A DNA stretch of 64,000 bases from Modestobacter sp. VKM Ac-2985 (GCF_026967925.1 NZ_JAPVBI010000001.1:620001-684000); one strand, 5' to 3'. Numbered from the stretch's first letter, positions 17,342 through 25,440 are shown. The notes: generated by a model from the letters alone, not told the origin. Numbers and translations are program-made.

Positions 17342-18601
17342 GTGCCCGCAGTACATGCCGAGGGGTTGTTCAAGGTCTTCGGCCGGCGGACCGCCGAGGC
17401 GGTCGACCGGCTCCGGGACGGCGCCTCCGTGGCCGACGTGCGGGAGCGTGGCGCGACCCCGGCCGTCATCGACGTCAGCTTCACCGTCGAGCCGGGCGAG
17501 ATCTTCGTGGTCATGGGGCTGTCCGGCTCGGGCAAGTCGACGCTGCTGCGGATGCTCAACGGGCTGCTGGAGGTCACTGCCGGCACCGTGCACGTGGGTG
17601 AGGCCGAGCTGACCGCGCTGGACGAGAAGGCGCTGCGCCGGCTCCGGCAGGAGCAGATGAGCATGGTGTTCCAGCACTTCGCCCTCTTCCCGCACCGCAG
17701 TGTGCTGGACAACGCCGCCTATGCCCTCGAGGTGCGCGGCGTCGACCGCGCCACCCGCCGGGCCAGGGCGCAGGAGGCCCTCGCACTCGTCGGGCTCGAC
17801 CAGTGGGCAGACCAGAAGCCGGGGCAGCTCTCCGGCGGCATGAAGCAGCGGGTCGGCCTGGCCCGCGCGCTCGCCGCCGACACCGACCTGCTGCTGATGG
17901 ACGAGGCGTTCAGCGCGCTGGACCCGTTGATCCGCCGCGAGATGCAAGACCAGCTGCTGGAGCTGCAGGCCTCGCTGGGCAAGACGATCGTCTTCATCAC
18001 CCACGACCTGAACGAGGCCATGCGCCTCGGTGACCGGATCGCGATCATGCGCGACGGCCGGGTCGTGCAGATCGGCACGCCGGACCAGATCCTCGAGACC
18101 CCGGCCGACGACTACGTCAAGCAGTTCCTCGCCGACGTCGACCGTGGGCGGGTGTTCACCGCGCGGCACGTGATGGTGGAGGCGCCCACCCTGGTCGCGC
18201 CGGCGGCCGCGCCCGCACACGTGCTCCGGACGATGCAGGAGCACCGCTCCGGTTCCGTGCTCGTGGGTGACGGCGACGGCCGGGTGGCCGGGGTGGCCAC
18301 CGAGGACGCCGTCCGGGCCGCCGTCGCGACCGGCGCACCGTCGCTGGCCGGCCTCGCCCTGCTGCCCCCGGTCGACGTCCGGGCGACCACCACGCTGAGC
18401 GACCTGCTCGCCCCGGCCGCCCAGGACGAGGTGCCGGTGACCGTCGTGGACGACGACGGCCGGCTGCTGGGGGTCGTGCCCCGCGGGGCGGTCCTGGCTG
18501 CCCTCGGGGGCGTCCCGCGCCCCGCGCCGTCCGCCGCGCCGGCATCGGCCGACCCGGTGGGCGCCACCGCCATGGCGACGAAGGAGACCACCCGTGGCTG
18601 A
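17342..18601 (+). CDS. proV: Glycine betaine/proline ABC transporter ATP-binding protein with CBS domains
   Basis: The 419-residue ATPase energises osmoprotectant uptake. Walker A is GLSGSGKST, the signature LSGGMKQRVGLARAL and Walker B LLLMDEAFSALDP. Two CBS domains follow at roughly residues 275-405; in OpuA-type transporters these sense ionic strength or c-di-AMP. The insert LRDGASVADVRERGATPAVIDV after strand one is typical of ProV/OpuAA. GTG 17342 follows AGAGG; the in-frame TTG two codons upstream is less likely. It overlaps proW by eight bases. Confidence 0.92.
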   Translation: MPAVHAEGLFKVFGRRTAEAVDRLRDGASVADVRERGATPAVIDVSFTVEPGEIFVVMGLSGSGKSTLLRMLNGLLEVTAGTVHVGEAELTALDEKALRRLRQEQMSMVFQHFALFPHRSVLDNAAYALEVRGVDRATRRARAQEALALVGLDQWADQKPGQLSGGMKQRVGLARALAADTDLLLMDEAFSALDPLIRREMQDQLLELQASLGKTIVFITHDLNEAMRLGDRIAIMRDGRVVQIGTPDQILETPADDYVKQFLADVDRGRVFTARHVMVEAPTLVAPAAAPAHVLRTMQEHRSGSVLVGDGDGRVAGVATEDAVRAAVATGAPSLAGLALLPPVDVRATTTLSDLLAPAAQDEVPVTVVDDDGRLLGVVPRGAVLAALGGVPRPAPSAAPASADPVGATAMATKETTRG

Positions 18602-19592
18602 CACCGTGTTCCGGGCCGCCGAGGACGGCGCCCTGCCGCAGATCCCGGTGGGCGACTGGATCGACACCGGCTTCGACTGGGTGACCGAGAACTTCTCCCC
18701 GGTCTTCGACGTGATCAGCGACGTCACCGAGGCCGGTGTGGAGGGGCTGCGCGACGCGTTGCTGTTCCCCCCGTCGATCCTGCTGGCCGTCCTGCTGGCC
18801 GTGCTCGGCGGCGTGGTGCGATCGGTGCGCTTCGGCGTCGTCTCGCTGCTGGGCCTGCTGCTGCTCATCAGCATGCGGATGTGGGAGCCGGCCATGGCCA
18901 CGCTGGCCCTGGTCCTGGTGTCCGCGTTGATCGCGGTGGCGATCGGCATCCCGATCGGGATCGCGGCGGCCAAGAGCGACCGGGTCAGCTCCGCTCTCCG
19001 GCCGGTTCTCGACTTCATGCAGACCATGCCGGCCTTCGTCTACCTCGTGCCCGCGGTGACGTTCTTCGGGATCGGTCTCGTCCCCGGGGTGGTCACCACG
19101 ATCATCTTCGCCATGCCGCCCGGCGTCCGGCTGACCGAGCTGGGCATCCGGCAGGTCGACCAGGAGCTGGTGGAGGCCGGGCACGCCTTCGGCAGCCCGC
19201 CGGGCCGGATCCTGCGCGGCATCCAGCTGCCGCTGGCCCTGCCGACGATCATGGCCGGGGTCAACCAGGTGATCATGCTGGCGCTCTCCATGGCGGTCAT
19301 CGCCGGGCTGATCGGCGCGGCCGGCCTGGGTGGCGTCGTGGTCACCAGCATCTCCCGGCTCGACATCGGACTCGGCTTCGAGGGCGGCCTCTCGGTGGTC
19401 ATCCTCGCCATCTACCTCGACCGGTTGACCAGCGCGTTCGGCCAGCAGCGCGGTCGCCTCGGCGCGATCCCGAGCTTCCTCAGCCGCGGTGGCTCGGTCG
19501 GCAAGGGCGGCCTCGCCGCCAGCAGCCGGTCCGCCGATGCGGTCACGCCCGTCGGGACCGACCAGAACTCACCGAACCGACCTGCCCGGTAG
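18594..19592 (+). CDS. proW: Glycine betaine/proline ABC transporter permease
   Basis: The 332-residue BPD_transp_1 permease has an N-terminal soluble segment, about seven membrane helices and the coupling EAA loop (ELVEAGHAFGSPPGRILRGIQLP). ADFMQTMPAFVYLVP-type sequence (LDFMQTMPAFVYLVPAVTFF) is characteristic of ProW/OpuAB. The last 45 residues are a hydrophilic tail. The eight-base overlap with proV indicates coupled translation. Confidence 0.92.
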   Translation: MADTVFRAAEDGALPQIPVGDWIDTGFDWVTENFSPVFDVISDVTEAGVEGLRDALLFPPSILLAVLLAVLGGVVRSVRFGVVSLLGLLLLISMRMWEPAMATLALVLVSALIAVAIGIPIGIAAAKSDRVSSALRPVLDFMQTMPAFVYLVPAVTFFGIGLVPGVVTTIIFAMPPGVRLTELGIRQVDQELVEAGHAFGSPPGRILRGIQLPLALPTIMAGVNQVIMLALSMAVIAGLIGAAGLGGVVVTSISRLDIGLGFEGGLSVVILAIYLDRLTSAFGQQRGRLGAIPSFLSRGGSVGKGGLAASSRSADAVTPVGTDQNSPNRPAR

Positions 19593-19691
19593 CCGACCGG
19601 CGCGGCCCTCCCGGGCCGTCGCCGCGGAGCCGGAGCACCAACGGTGCGCGGGGCAGTCGACCGCCACCAGATGTAGGAGAGGAACGACCGC

Positions 19692-20618
19692 ATGAACAAG
19701 CACCTGACCACCCGAGGCGCACGCCTGGCCGCCGGCCTCGCCGCCGTCGCACTCACCGCCACCGCCTGCGGTGGGGACGCCGAGGAGGACACCACCGCCG
19801 CCGGCGGGACGTCGTCCGGCAGCGACTGCGAGACCGTCAACCTGGGCTTCATCCCGTCCTGGACCGACGGCCTGAGCATGGCCCACCTGTGGGACGGCGT
19901 CCTCGGCGAGCAGGGCATCGAGGTCGAGATGACCGAGATCTCCGAGGCGGCTCCGCTGTACGCCGGCCTGGCCGGGGGCGACGTCGACGTCTACCCGTCC
20001 GCCTGGTCCGAGGTCACCCACGCGGCCTACATGGAGGAGTACGGCGACCAGCTCGAGGACCTCGGTGCGTGGTACGAGGGCGCCAAGCTGACCTTCGCCG
20101 TCCCGGAGTACACCGACATCGAGTCGATCGCCGACCTGGCTGGCAACGCCGAGATGTTCGACGGCCGGATCGTCGGGATCGAGCCGGGTGCGGGCCTCAC
20201 CGCCACCACCAAGGACAGCGTCATGCCGACCTACGGGCTGGAGGGGGACTACACGCTGGTCGAGTCCTCCACGACCGCGATGCTGGCCGAGCTGCAGGCG
20301 GCGACCGACGCCAACGAGGACATCGTCGTCACCCTGTGGCGCCCGTTCTGGGCCAACAGCGAGTTCCCGGTCAAGGACCTCGCCGACCCGGAAGGCGCCC
20401 TGGGCGACGCCGAGGGCCTGCACACGCTCGCGCGTGAGGGCTTCGCGGCCGACTGTGCCGACGTGGCTGCGATGATGGAGAACGCGACCCTCACCGACGA
20501 GCAGTACGGCTCGCTGGAGAACCTGGTCGTCAACGAGTACGGCGAGGGCCGGTACGCCGAGGCCGTCGAGGCCTGGCTCGAGGAGAACCCGGACTTCATG
20601 GAGTCCCTGCAGGCCTGA
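19692..20618 (+). CDS. proX: Glycine betaine-binding lipoprotein
   Basis: The 308-residue OpuAC-type substrate-binding protein starts with a lipoprotein signal: basic MNKHLTTRGAR, a hydrophobic stretch and lipobox LTATAC, so it should be tethered outside the membrane. The mature part shows VNLGFIPSWTDGLSMAHLW and GDVDVYPSAWSEVTHAAY, with Trp and Tyr residues usual for the quaternary-amine aromatic cage. It follows proW by 99 bp and is closed by a strong hairpin at 20661. Confidence 0.92.
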   Translation: MNKHLTTRGARLAAGLAAVALTATACGGDAEEDTTAAGGTSSGSDCETVNLGFIPSWTDGLSMAHLWDGVLGEQGIEVEMTEISEAAPLYAGLAGGDVDVYPSAWSEVTHAAYMEEYGDQLEDLGAWYEGAKLTFAVPEYTDIESIADLAGNAEMFDGRIVGIEPGAGLTATTKDSVMPTYGLEGDYTLVESSTTAMLAELQAATDANEDIVVTLWRPFWANSEFPVKDLADPEGALGDAEGLHTLAREGFAADCADVAAMMENATLTDEQYGSLENLVVNEYGEGRYAEAVEAWLEENPDFMESLQA

Positions 20619-20660
20619 TCCACGGTGCCGCCGCCTCCCGGGCGCCGGCACGCAGGACGC

Positions 20661-20694
20661 GAGGGGCCCGACGGCGCATGCCGTCGGGCCCCTC
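20661..20694 (+). terminator. 15-bp perfect hairpin after proX
   Basis: GAGGGGCCCGACGGC pairs perfectly with GCCGTCGGGCCCCTC around a GCAT loop. It closes the proVWX operon ahead of tRNA-Arg. Confidence 0.8.
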
Positions 20695-20768
20695 GGCCGT
20701 CCGATACCCTCTCGTCGGCAACCGGGTCCGCGCCCAGCGGCTCGGTGGTGGTGCGCCGCACCGCCGCA

Positions 20769-20844
20769 GCCCCCGTAGCTCAGGGGATAGAGCATCGGTT
20801 TCCTAAACCGTGTGCCGCAGGTTCGAATCCTGCCGGGGGCACCA
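20769..20844 (+). tRNA. tRNA-Arg (anticodon CCT)
   Basis: The acceptor stem is GCCCCCG/CGGGGGC, the D-arm contains TAGCTCAGGGGATAGAGC, the anticodon loop TTCCTAA gives CCT, and the T-arm is CAGGTTCGAATCCTG. CCA is encoded at 20842-20844. It reads AGG codons. The part from the anticodon through the T-arm is duplicated at 21534-21568, marking this tRNA as an integration site. Confidence 0.95.
20802..20836. repeat. attL-like repeat inside tRNA-Arg
   Basis: These 35 bases, from the anticodon to the 3' side of the T-stem, recur at 21534-21568 with two mismatches and an exact 732-bp offset. This is the usual position of tyrosine-integrase crossover sites. Confidence 0.85.
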
Positions 20845-20866
20845 AGAAACACCAGCTCAGGCCTGT

Positions 20867-21010
20867 TGTCGATACCGAGTGATCGGGACGAGAGTCGGAT
20901 CTGGGCACGCGATGGACACGGGCGGCGGCATCGATGCGGTCGGCGTCCAGCTCGTCTCCGAAGAAGGTGCTCGTACAGGTCGAGCGTCATCGCCGCCGAA
21001 GCCCGGGCTG
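20867..21010 (-). pseudogene. Tyrosine integrase, decayed C-terminal fragment
   Basis: Reading leftward, one frame gives ARASAAMTLDLYEHL (MTLD starts at 20990). After a one-base shift the next frame gives FFGDELDADRIDAAARVHR. Together these match the C-terminal end of actinobacterial phage-type integrases (the A-MTLD-Y-HLF-DELDA pattern just after the catalytic tyrosine). The upstream catalytic core is missing and no proper stop follows the shifted tail before the tRNA. Its orientation toward the att site is as expected. Confidence 0.75.
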
Positions 21011-21020
21011 GGTCCGCCGT

Positions 21021-21353
21021 ATGGACGTCGCCCTTCTCTACTTCGACGGCTGCCCCAACTGGGAGGTGGCGGACGCGCGCCTCCGCGACGCACTCGCGGA
21101 GATCGGATGCGGCGATGTCCGGGTCGAGCACCGCGCCGTCAGCACGCCCGAAGAAGCGGAAGCGGCGGAGTTCCGAGGCTCTCCGACCGTGCTGGTGAAC
21201 GGGCAGGATCCCTTCCTGGACCAGGACAGCCCCGTGGGGCTGTCCTGCCGGGTGTACCGGACAGCGGACGGCCTCGCTGGCTCACCGACCGTCCGCCAAC
21301 TGATCGGAGTGCTCCGTGAAGCTGCTGGGCCGTCGCTCGACTCCCGCGACTGA
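21021..21353 (+). CDS. Thioredoxin-like small protein (DF/(seleno)protein-type)
   Basis: The 110-residue protein opens MDVALLYFDGCPNWEVADARL. The YF-GCP-W motif places a single redox cysteine at the thioredoxin-fold position, and GSPTVLVNGQDPF is the cis-proline-like strand. Related proteins often accompany metal-resistance genes; this is from memory and not shown here. It is cargo of the tRNA-Arg element remnant. Its last 38 bases overlap the next gene. Confidence 0.65.
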   Translation: MDVALLYFDGCPNWEVADARLRDALAEIGCGDVRVEHRAVSTPEEAEAAEFRGSPTVLVNGQDPFLDQDSPVGLSCRVYRTADGLAGSPTVRQLIGVLREAAGPSLDSRD

Positions 21354-21501
21354 CGAAACGGTGACCTGCGGCTGCTGTGAACGGGAGCGCCCGTCGAGGG
21401 CAGCCCATGAGCTCGGTGGCACGCCCGGTGTGTACATCTGCCGGACCTGCGCGGCTTGGGTCGTCGGGAGGACGCTGCGCGTTAGGCGGACGCTCCGCTA
21501 G
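21316..21501 (+). CDS. Small zinc-ribbon protein
   Basis: This 61-residue protein starts at GTG 21316, with GGAG seven bases upstream. Four cysteines in CGCCERE and YICRTCAAW form a likely treble-clef zinc ribbon, similar in spacing to the ClpX N-terminal zinc-binding domain. The tail is basic. Function is unknown. Overlap with the preceding gene and the location inside the att repeats suggest shared ancestry as island cargo. Confidence 0.55.
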   Translation: MKLLGRRSTPATDETVTCGCCERERPSRAAHELGGTPGVYICRTCAAWVVGRTLRVRRTLR

Positions 21502-21533
21502 CCGCTTCTGCTCGGTGGCGACTCCCCCGGGGG

Positions 21534-21568
21534 CCTCAACCGTGTGCCGCAGGTTCGGATCCTGCCGG
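21534..21568. repeat. attR-like partial tRNA-Arg copy
   Basis: This is the second copy of the 20802-20836 sequence, with mismatches at the bases matching 20805 and 20826. It lacks the acceptor stem and 5' half and cannot be a functional tRNA. A CCCCCGGGGG palindrome lies just upstream at 21523-21532. Confidence 0.85.
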
Positions 21569-21582
21569 CACCCACCCGGTGG

Positions 21583-22245
21583 TCACTGCAGTTCGACGAA
21601 GCGCTCCACGTGGGCCGGCCGGCCGGCGATGACGATCTCCGCGCCGTACGTGAGCACGGTGTCGTAGTCGGCGTGGGTGTAGCTCGCCGTGTTCTCCGGC
21701 TTCACGGACACCACCGTGACGTGGTGCCGCTTCCGCAGACCGGTCTGGCCCAGCGGGACGCCGACGATCTCCCGCGGCGGCTTGGTCTTGGCGAACACCC
21801 ACTGCGGGTCCAGCTCCACCCAGTCCAGCAGGCGGCCGGCGACCAGGTGCGCGATCCGCTCGCCCATCTCCTGCTCGGGGAAGACCACGTGATGGGCGCC
21901 GATGCGGCTCAGGATGGTCGCCTGCTGTCGGGTGACGGCCTTGGCCCAGATGGTGGGGATCTCGAGCTCGGACAGCAGCGCGGTGGTGAGGATGCTCGCC
22001 TCGAGGTGGCCGCCGATGGCCACGACGACGCGGCTGAAGTCGGCGATGCCGATCTCGGTCAGCGCGTCCGCGTCGGTGGTGTCGGCGATGACGACCTGGC
22101 CCAGCTGCCCCGACAGCCGCTGGACGATGTCGGGCCGGTTGTCCACGGCGAGCACCTCGGTGCCGCCTCGGGCCAGCTCCAGGGCGAGTGCGGTGCCGAA
22201 CCGGCCCAGGCCGAGCACGGCGACGGGGTCCTTGTGGCTAGCCAA
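21583..22245 (-). CDS. ktrA: Potassium uptake regulatory subunit (RCK domain)
   Basis: The 220-residue cytosolic ring protein gates KtrB. The N-terminal Rossmann RCK_N domain has VLGLGRFGTALALEL and the acidic VDNRPD after strand two, binding ATP/ADP or NAD(H). RCK_C follows from about residue 140 and binds c-di-AMP in characterised homologues. It starts inside the end of ktrB (eight-base overlap), so the two form one operon. Confidence 0.92.
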   Translation of the reverse strand: MASHKDPVAVLGLGRFGTALALELARGGTEVLAVDNRPDIVQRLSGQLGQVVIADTTDADALTEIGIADFSRVVVAIGGHLEASILTTALLSELEIPTIWAKAVTRQQATILSRIGAHHVVFPEQEMGERIAHLVAGRLLDWVELDPQWVFAKTKPPREIVGVPLGQTGLRKRHHVTVVSVKPENTASYTHADYDTVLTYGAEIVIAGRPAHVERFVELQ

Positions 22246-23608
22246 CGATGGTCCTCTCCTCGGGGAGTTGGTGCCGGCGGGCGCGGTCGCGGAGCGCGAG
22301 CCCGGAGGCCAGGGTGAGCGGCCCGATCCGGCCGACGTACATGAGCAGCACGAGCAGGAGCTGCCCGGCTGCGGGGACGTCGGCGGTGATGCCGGTGGAC
22401 AGGCCGACGGTGGAGAACGCGGAGACGACCTCGAACAGCACCTGGTCGAAGGTGAAGTCGGTCAGCGCCTCCAGCACGAAGGTGGAGACGGCCACCACGC
22501 CGATGCCGAGCAGTGCGATCGCCAGCGCCTGGCGCTGGTTGGTGCTCGGCACCCGGCGACGGCCCACCTCGACATCAGGGTCACCGCGCATCTCCGCCCA
22601 GAGGACGTAGGCCAGCAGGCCGAAGGTGGTCACCTTGATGCCGCCGGCCGTGCCGGCGCTGCCGCCGCCGATGAACATCAGCGCGTCGGTGAGCAGCAGC
22701 GTCTCGGGCTGGTAGGCGGCGATGTCGAGGTTGTTGAACCCGGCCGTGCGCGGCATCACCGCCGCGGTGAACGCAGCCAGCACGGTCGCCCCGGCGCTCA
22801 GCGGGCCCAGGGTGCCCGGGTTGTCGGCCTCGGCGAGCAGGAACAGCAGGGTCCCGCCGACGAGCAGGACGACGGTGACGATGACGGTGATCCGGGTGAG
22901 CACCGACCAGTTCTTCGGCGTCCGCCACTCGCGGACCAGCTCGAAGACCACCGGGAAGCCCAGGCCGCCGGTGATGACGGCGACGCAGATCGTCACGCTG
23001 ATCCACGGGTCGGCCACGTACGGGATCAGGTTGGCGGGGTGGAGCCCGAACCCGGCGTTGTTGAACGCCGAGATGGCGTGGAACACGCCCTGGTAGGCGG
23101 CCGTCGCCGGCGGCTGGTCGTAGCCGGTCGCGAACCGGATCCCGAGCACGACGGCGACCACGGCCTCGATGCCGAGGCTGAAGAGCACCACCCGGCGGAT
23201 GACCCGGCGGACGTCCGCGGCGGACAGCGCCTTGGTCTCCGCCTGGGCGATCAGCCGGGCCCGCAGCCCCAGCCGGCGCGACAGCACGAGCGCGACCAGG
23301 GTGGCCAGCGTCATGATCCCGAGCCCGCCGGCCTGGATGAGCAGCAGGATCACGCCCTGGCCGAAGCCGGACCAGTACGTGCCGGTGTCCACGGTGACCA
23401 GCCCGGTGACGCAGACCGCGGACGTGGCGTGGAAGAGCGCGGTGAGGAGGTCGGCGCGCCCGGGGCCGGCGACGGCGACGGGCAGCGACAGCAGCGCGGT
23501 GCCGATGGCGACCGCCACGGCGAAGGCGCCGGCGATCACCCGCCCCGGGTGGTGGAATCCGCGAGCGGGGGTCGAGGGGCCGGCCGGGTTGCGGATTCCC
23601 TGTGTCAT
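22238..23608 (-). CDS. ktrB: Potassium transporter membrane subunit
   Basis: The 456-residue TrkH/KtrB protein has four membrane-pore-membrane units. The pore signatures are SAVCVTGLVTVDT, SAFNNAGFGLHP, RTAGFNNLD and STVGLSTGIT, each with the filter glycine. A gating-loop region with glycines is visible near FIGGGSAGTAGGIKV. ATG 23608 is the only sensible start ahead of the first helix. With KtrA it imports K+; proximity to proVWX suggests an osmoadaptation neighbourhood, though it is not one operon. Confidence 0.92.
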   Translation of the reverse strand: MTQGIRNPAGPSTPARGFHHPGRVIAGAFAVAVAIGTALLSLPVAVAGPGRADLLTALFHATSAVCVTGLVTVDTGTYWSGFGQGVILLLIQAGGLGIMTLATLVALVLSRRLGLRARLIAQAETKALSAADVRRVIRRVVLFSLGIEAVVAVVLGIRFATGYDQPPATAAYQGVFHAISAFNNAGFGLHPANLIPYVADPWISVTICVAVITGGLGFPVVFELVREWRTPKNWSVLTRITVIVTVVLLVGGTLLFLLAEADNPGTLGPLSAGATVLAAFTAAVMPRTAGFNNLDIAAYQPETLLLTDALMFIGGGSAGTAGGIKVTTFGLLAYVLWAEMRGDPDVEVGRRRVPSTNQRQALAIALLGIGVVAVSTFVLEALTDFTFDQVLFEVVSAFSTVGLSTGITADVPAAGQLLLVLLMYVGRIGPLTLASGLALRDRARRHQLPEERTIVG

Positions 23609-23750
23609 CGCAGGCCCGTCGGGCGGACGCAGGCGCGGGCGGGCACCGCGACACCGTGCCACACCCCGCCGTCCCGGCAGCCCCGTACCGCGCGGCCACG
23701 CCGACCCGCCGGTCGCATCGCTCGCCACGGCACCGGCGACACTGGGGAGC

Positions 23751-24194
23751 ATGACCGCTGCTGATCCCGGGCCGCGGGCCGGCCAGAGCCCCAGGCCCCT
23801 GAGCGACGACGCGCGGGACCTGCTCGACGCGCTGCTCGCCCACGACTTCCTCGGCGTCGCCGAGCTGCGCGCCCAGGTGCCGCGGGCTGCCGCCACGACA
23901 GGCTGCCGCTGCGGGTGCGGGACCCTCGACCTGCACGTGCCCGACGACGTCCCGGCCGCGCCGGCGAGCGGGCCGGCACCGGTCGAGGGGACGGTCGTCG
24001 GCGCCGACGGGGCGCCCGTGGGCGGAGTCCTGCTGTTCGTCGAGGACGGTCGGCTGAGCCGCCTGGACGTCACCTCCCACGGTGACCCGCTCCCGCTGCC
24101 CTCCCCGGACCGGGTCACCTGGGGCCCCACCCGCTGGGCGGGTGCGGACACGGTGCGCCGGCCCGCCCGGTTCCGGCGGGGCCGATCGGACTGA
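23751..24194 (+). CDS. Conserved hypothetical protein
   Basis: The protein is 147 residues from ATG 23751. It has a helical N-terminus (DDARDLLDALLAHDFLGVAELRAQV), a cysteine cluster GCRCGCGTLDLHV and a beta-rich C-terminus ending in basic residues. No signal peptide or membrane segment is present. I do not recognise the function. It is divergent from ktrB across 142 bp. Confidence 0.6.
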   Translation: MTAADPGPRAGQSPRPLSDDARDLLDALLAHDFLGVAELRAQVPRAAATTGCRCGCGTLDLHVPDDVPAAPASGPAPVEGTVVGADGAPVGGVLLFVEDGRLSRLDVTSHGDPLPLPSPDRVTWGPTRWAGADTVRRPARFRRGRSD

Positions 24195-24248
24195 GGACAC
24201 GGCGGCCCGGCCGCATCCGACCGCACCCCGGCGGGTACCACGCGGTGG

Positions 24249-24545
24249 GTGTCAGCACGCAGCGCGGCGGTCGCCGCCTCCGACCAGTGGACCGACCCCG
24301 ACGACGCCGTCCGGTACCCGGCCGGGGAGGTGCACGCCTGGACGCCGGGGCGCAACGAGACGGTCTGCGGCCTGTCGCTGAGCCGGTCGCGGCTGACCCG
24401 GTTCCCGCACGTCACCTGGGCCGACGTGCAGCCCGAGTCCGGTCGGCACGCGGAGGGCGTGCAGACCGTCTGCCGGCGCTGCCGCGCGGCCCAGGGCGCG
24501 CGCCGGGACGATCGCGGCTGGACCCGGACCGACCCCCGTCCCTGA
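24249..24545 (+). CDS. Hypothetical protein with CxxC pair
   Basis: The 98-residue protein starts at GTG 24249. The middle has HAWTPGRNETVCGLSLSRSRLTRFPHVTW and the end VCRRCRAA, so two or three cysteines could bind metal. The pattern is seen in uncharacterised actinobacterial proteins. Function is unknown. It ends just before the ArsR promoter. Confidence 0.6.
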   Translation: MSARSAAVAASDQWTDPDDAVRYPAGEVHAWTPGRNETVCGLSLSRSRLTRFPHVTWADVQPESGRHAEGVQTVCRRCRAAQGARRDDRGWTRTDPRP

Positions 24546-24554
24546 GCGGAGGCC

Positions 24555-24586
24555 TTGACCGAGCCGACCGTAAGTCCTAGCTTACG
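24555..24586 (+). promoter_or_regulatory. Promoter with ArsR operator
   Basis: TTGACC (24555-24560) and TAGCTT (24578-24583) are 17 bases apart. The inverted repeat CGTAAG (24569-24574)/CTTACG (24581-24586) covers the -10, a good place for autorepression by the adjacent ArsR protein. The GTG start lies six bases after the -10, so the transcript is probably leaderless. Confidence 0.7.
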
Positions 24587-24589
24587 TTC

Positions 24590-24928
24590 GTGGTCACTTA
24601 CCAAGGACGCGACGGGTGGGAGGCGCTGGGGGACCCCACCCGGCGCGCCATCGTCGCCTCGCTGGCCGAGCGACCGCAGGCCGTGGGGGAGCTCGCCGAC
24701 GAGCTGCCGATCAGCCGTCCGGCGGTCTCCCAGCACCTGAAGGTCCTCAAGGACGCCGGACTCGTCATCGACCGCGCCGCCGGCACGCGCCGGGTCTACC
24801 GGCTCAGCCCCGAGGGCCTCGGCGCCCTGCGGGACCAGCTCGACACGTTCTGGCGCCGCGCACTGGACGGCTATCAGGACGTCGTCGTGCACGACCCCGA
24901 TGGACACCCGACACAGGAGGACTCATGA
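24590..24928 (+). CDS. ArsR-family transcriptional regulator
   Basis: The 112-residue winged-helix repressor has WEALGDPTRRAIVASLAERPQAVGELADELPISRPAVSQHLKVLKDAGLV, the classic ArsR helix-turn-helix. No metal-binding cysteines are present, as in the subgroup paired with SRPBCC proteins. It overlaps the next gene by four bases. It probably represses its own two-gene operon through the CGTAAG/CTTACG operator. Confidence 0.9.
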   Translation: MVTYQGRDGWEALGDPTRRAIVASLAERPQAVGELADELPISRPAVSQHLKVLKDAGLVIDRAAGTRRVYRLSPEGLGALRDQLDTFWRRALDGYQDVVVHDPDGHPTQEDS

Positions 24929-25407
24929 CCGAGACAGCCGCCCTCGTGGTCCGCAGGCAGATCGTCGTCCAGGCCCCGATCGACCGGGCCTTCGCGACGT
25001 TCACCGAGCGGCTCGGCGACTTCAAGCCACCAGAGCACAACCTGCTCGGCGTCCCGATCGCCGAGACCGTGTTCGACCCGGTCGTCGGTGGCCACGTCAC
25101 CGACCGGGGCATCGACGGCAGCGAGTGCAGCTGGGCGCGCGTCCTGGCCTTCGAGCCACCCGACCGGGTCGTCTTCAGCTGGGACATCAGCCCGCAGTGG
25201 CAGGTGGAGACGGATCCCGAGCACACCAGCGAGGTGGAGGTCCGTTTCCTCGCCGAGGGCCCGGAGCGCACGCGGGTGGAGCTGGAGCACCGCCACCTCG
25301 ATCGCCACGGCGACGGCTGGGAGGCCGTCCGTGACGGGGTCGCCGACGACGCCGGCTGGCCGCTGTACCTGGCGAGGTACGCCGACCTGGTCTCCCGGGG
25401 GAGCTGA
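24925..25407 (+). CDS. SRPBCC (AHSA1-like) domain protein
   Basis: The 160-residue START-fold protein has VRRQIVVQAPIDRAFATFTERLGDF, GGHVTDRG-SECSWARVLAFEPPDRVVFSWDI and TRVELEHRHLDRHGDGW. It is translationally coupled to the ArsR gene, an arrangement common in actinobacteria where the partner may bind a hydrophobic ligand. Specific function is unknown. Confidence 0.88.
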   Translation: MTETAALVVRRQIVVQAPIDRAFATFTERLGDFKPPEHNLLGVPIAETVFDPVVGGHVTDRGIDGSECSWARVLAFEPPDRVVFSWDISPQWQVETDPEHTSEVEVRFLAEGPERTRVELEHRHLDRHGDGWEAVRDGVADDAGWPLYLARYADLVSRGS

Positions 25408-25440
25408 CGAGCCGGGTCCAGGGCTCCGATGGGTCGCAGG

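Larger units (their letters stand above)
20802..21568. mobile_element. Remnant of an integrative element in tRNA-Arg(CCT)
   Basis: About 0.7 kb lies between direct repeats that copy the tRNA 3' half. Inside are a decayed integrase C-terminus pointing toward the tRNA, a thioredoxin-like gene and a small zinc-ribbon gene. This is the layout of an integrated island after deletion of its body. It lacks a full integrase, so it cannot move by itself. Confidence 0.8.

Noticed and set aside
17342-17342. c-di-AMP (ydaO-type) riboswitch before proV
   Set aside because: The leader is structured, but I could not find the conserved core sequences of that riboswitch.
21534-21568. Second tRNA-Arg gene
   Set aside because: It lacks the 5' half and acceptor stem; it is a partial copy explained by integration.
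23169-23750. N-terminal extension of the hypothetical protein starting at 23751
   Set aside because: The extra sequence is antisense to ktrB and has shadow-like composition; the ATG at 23751 fits better.
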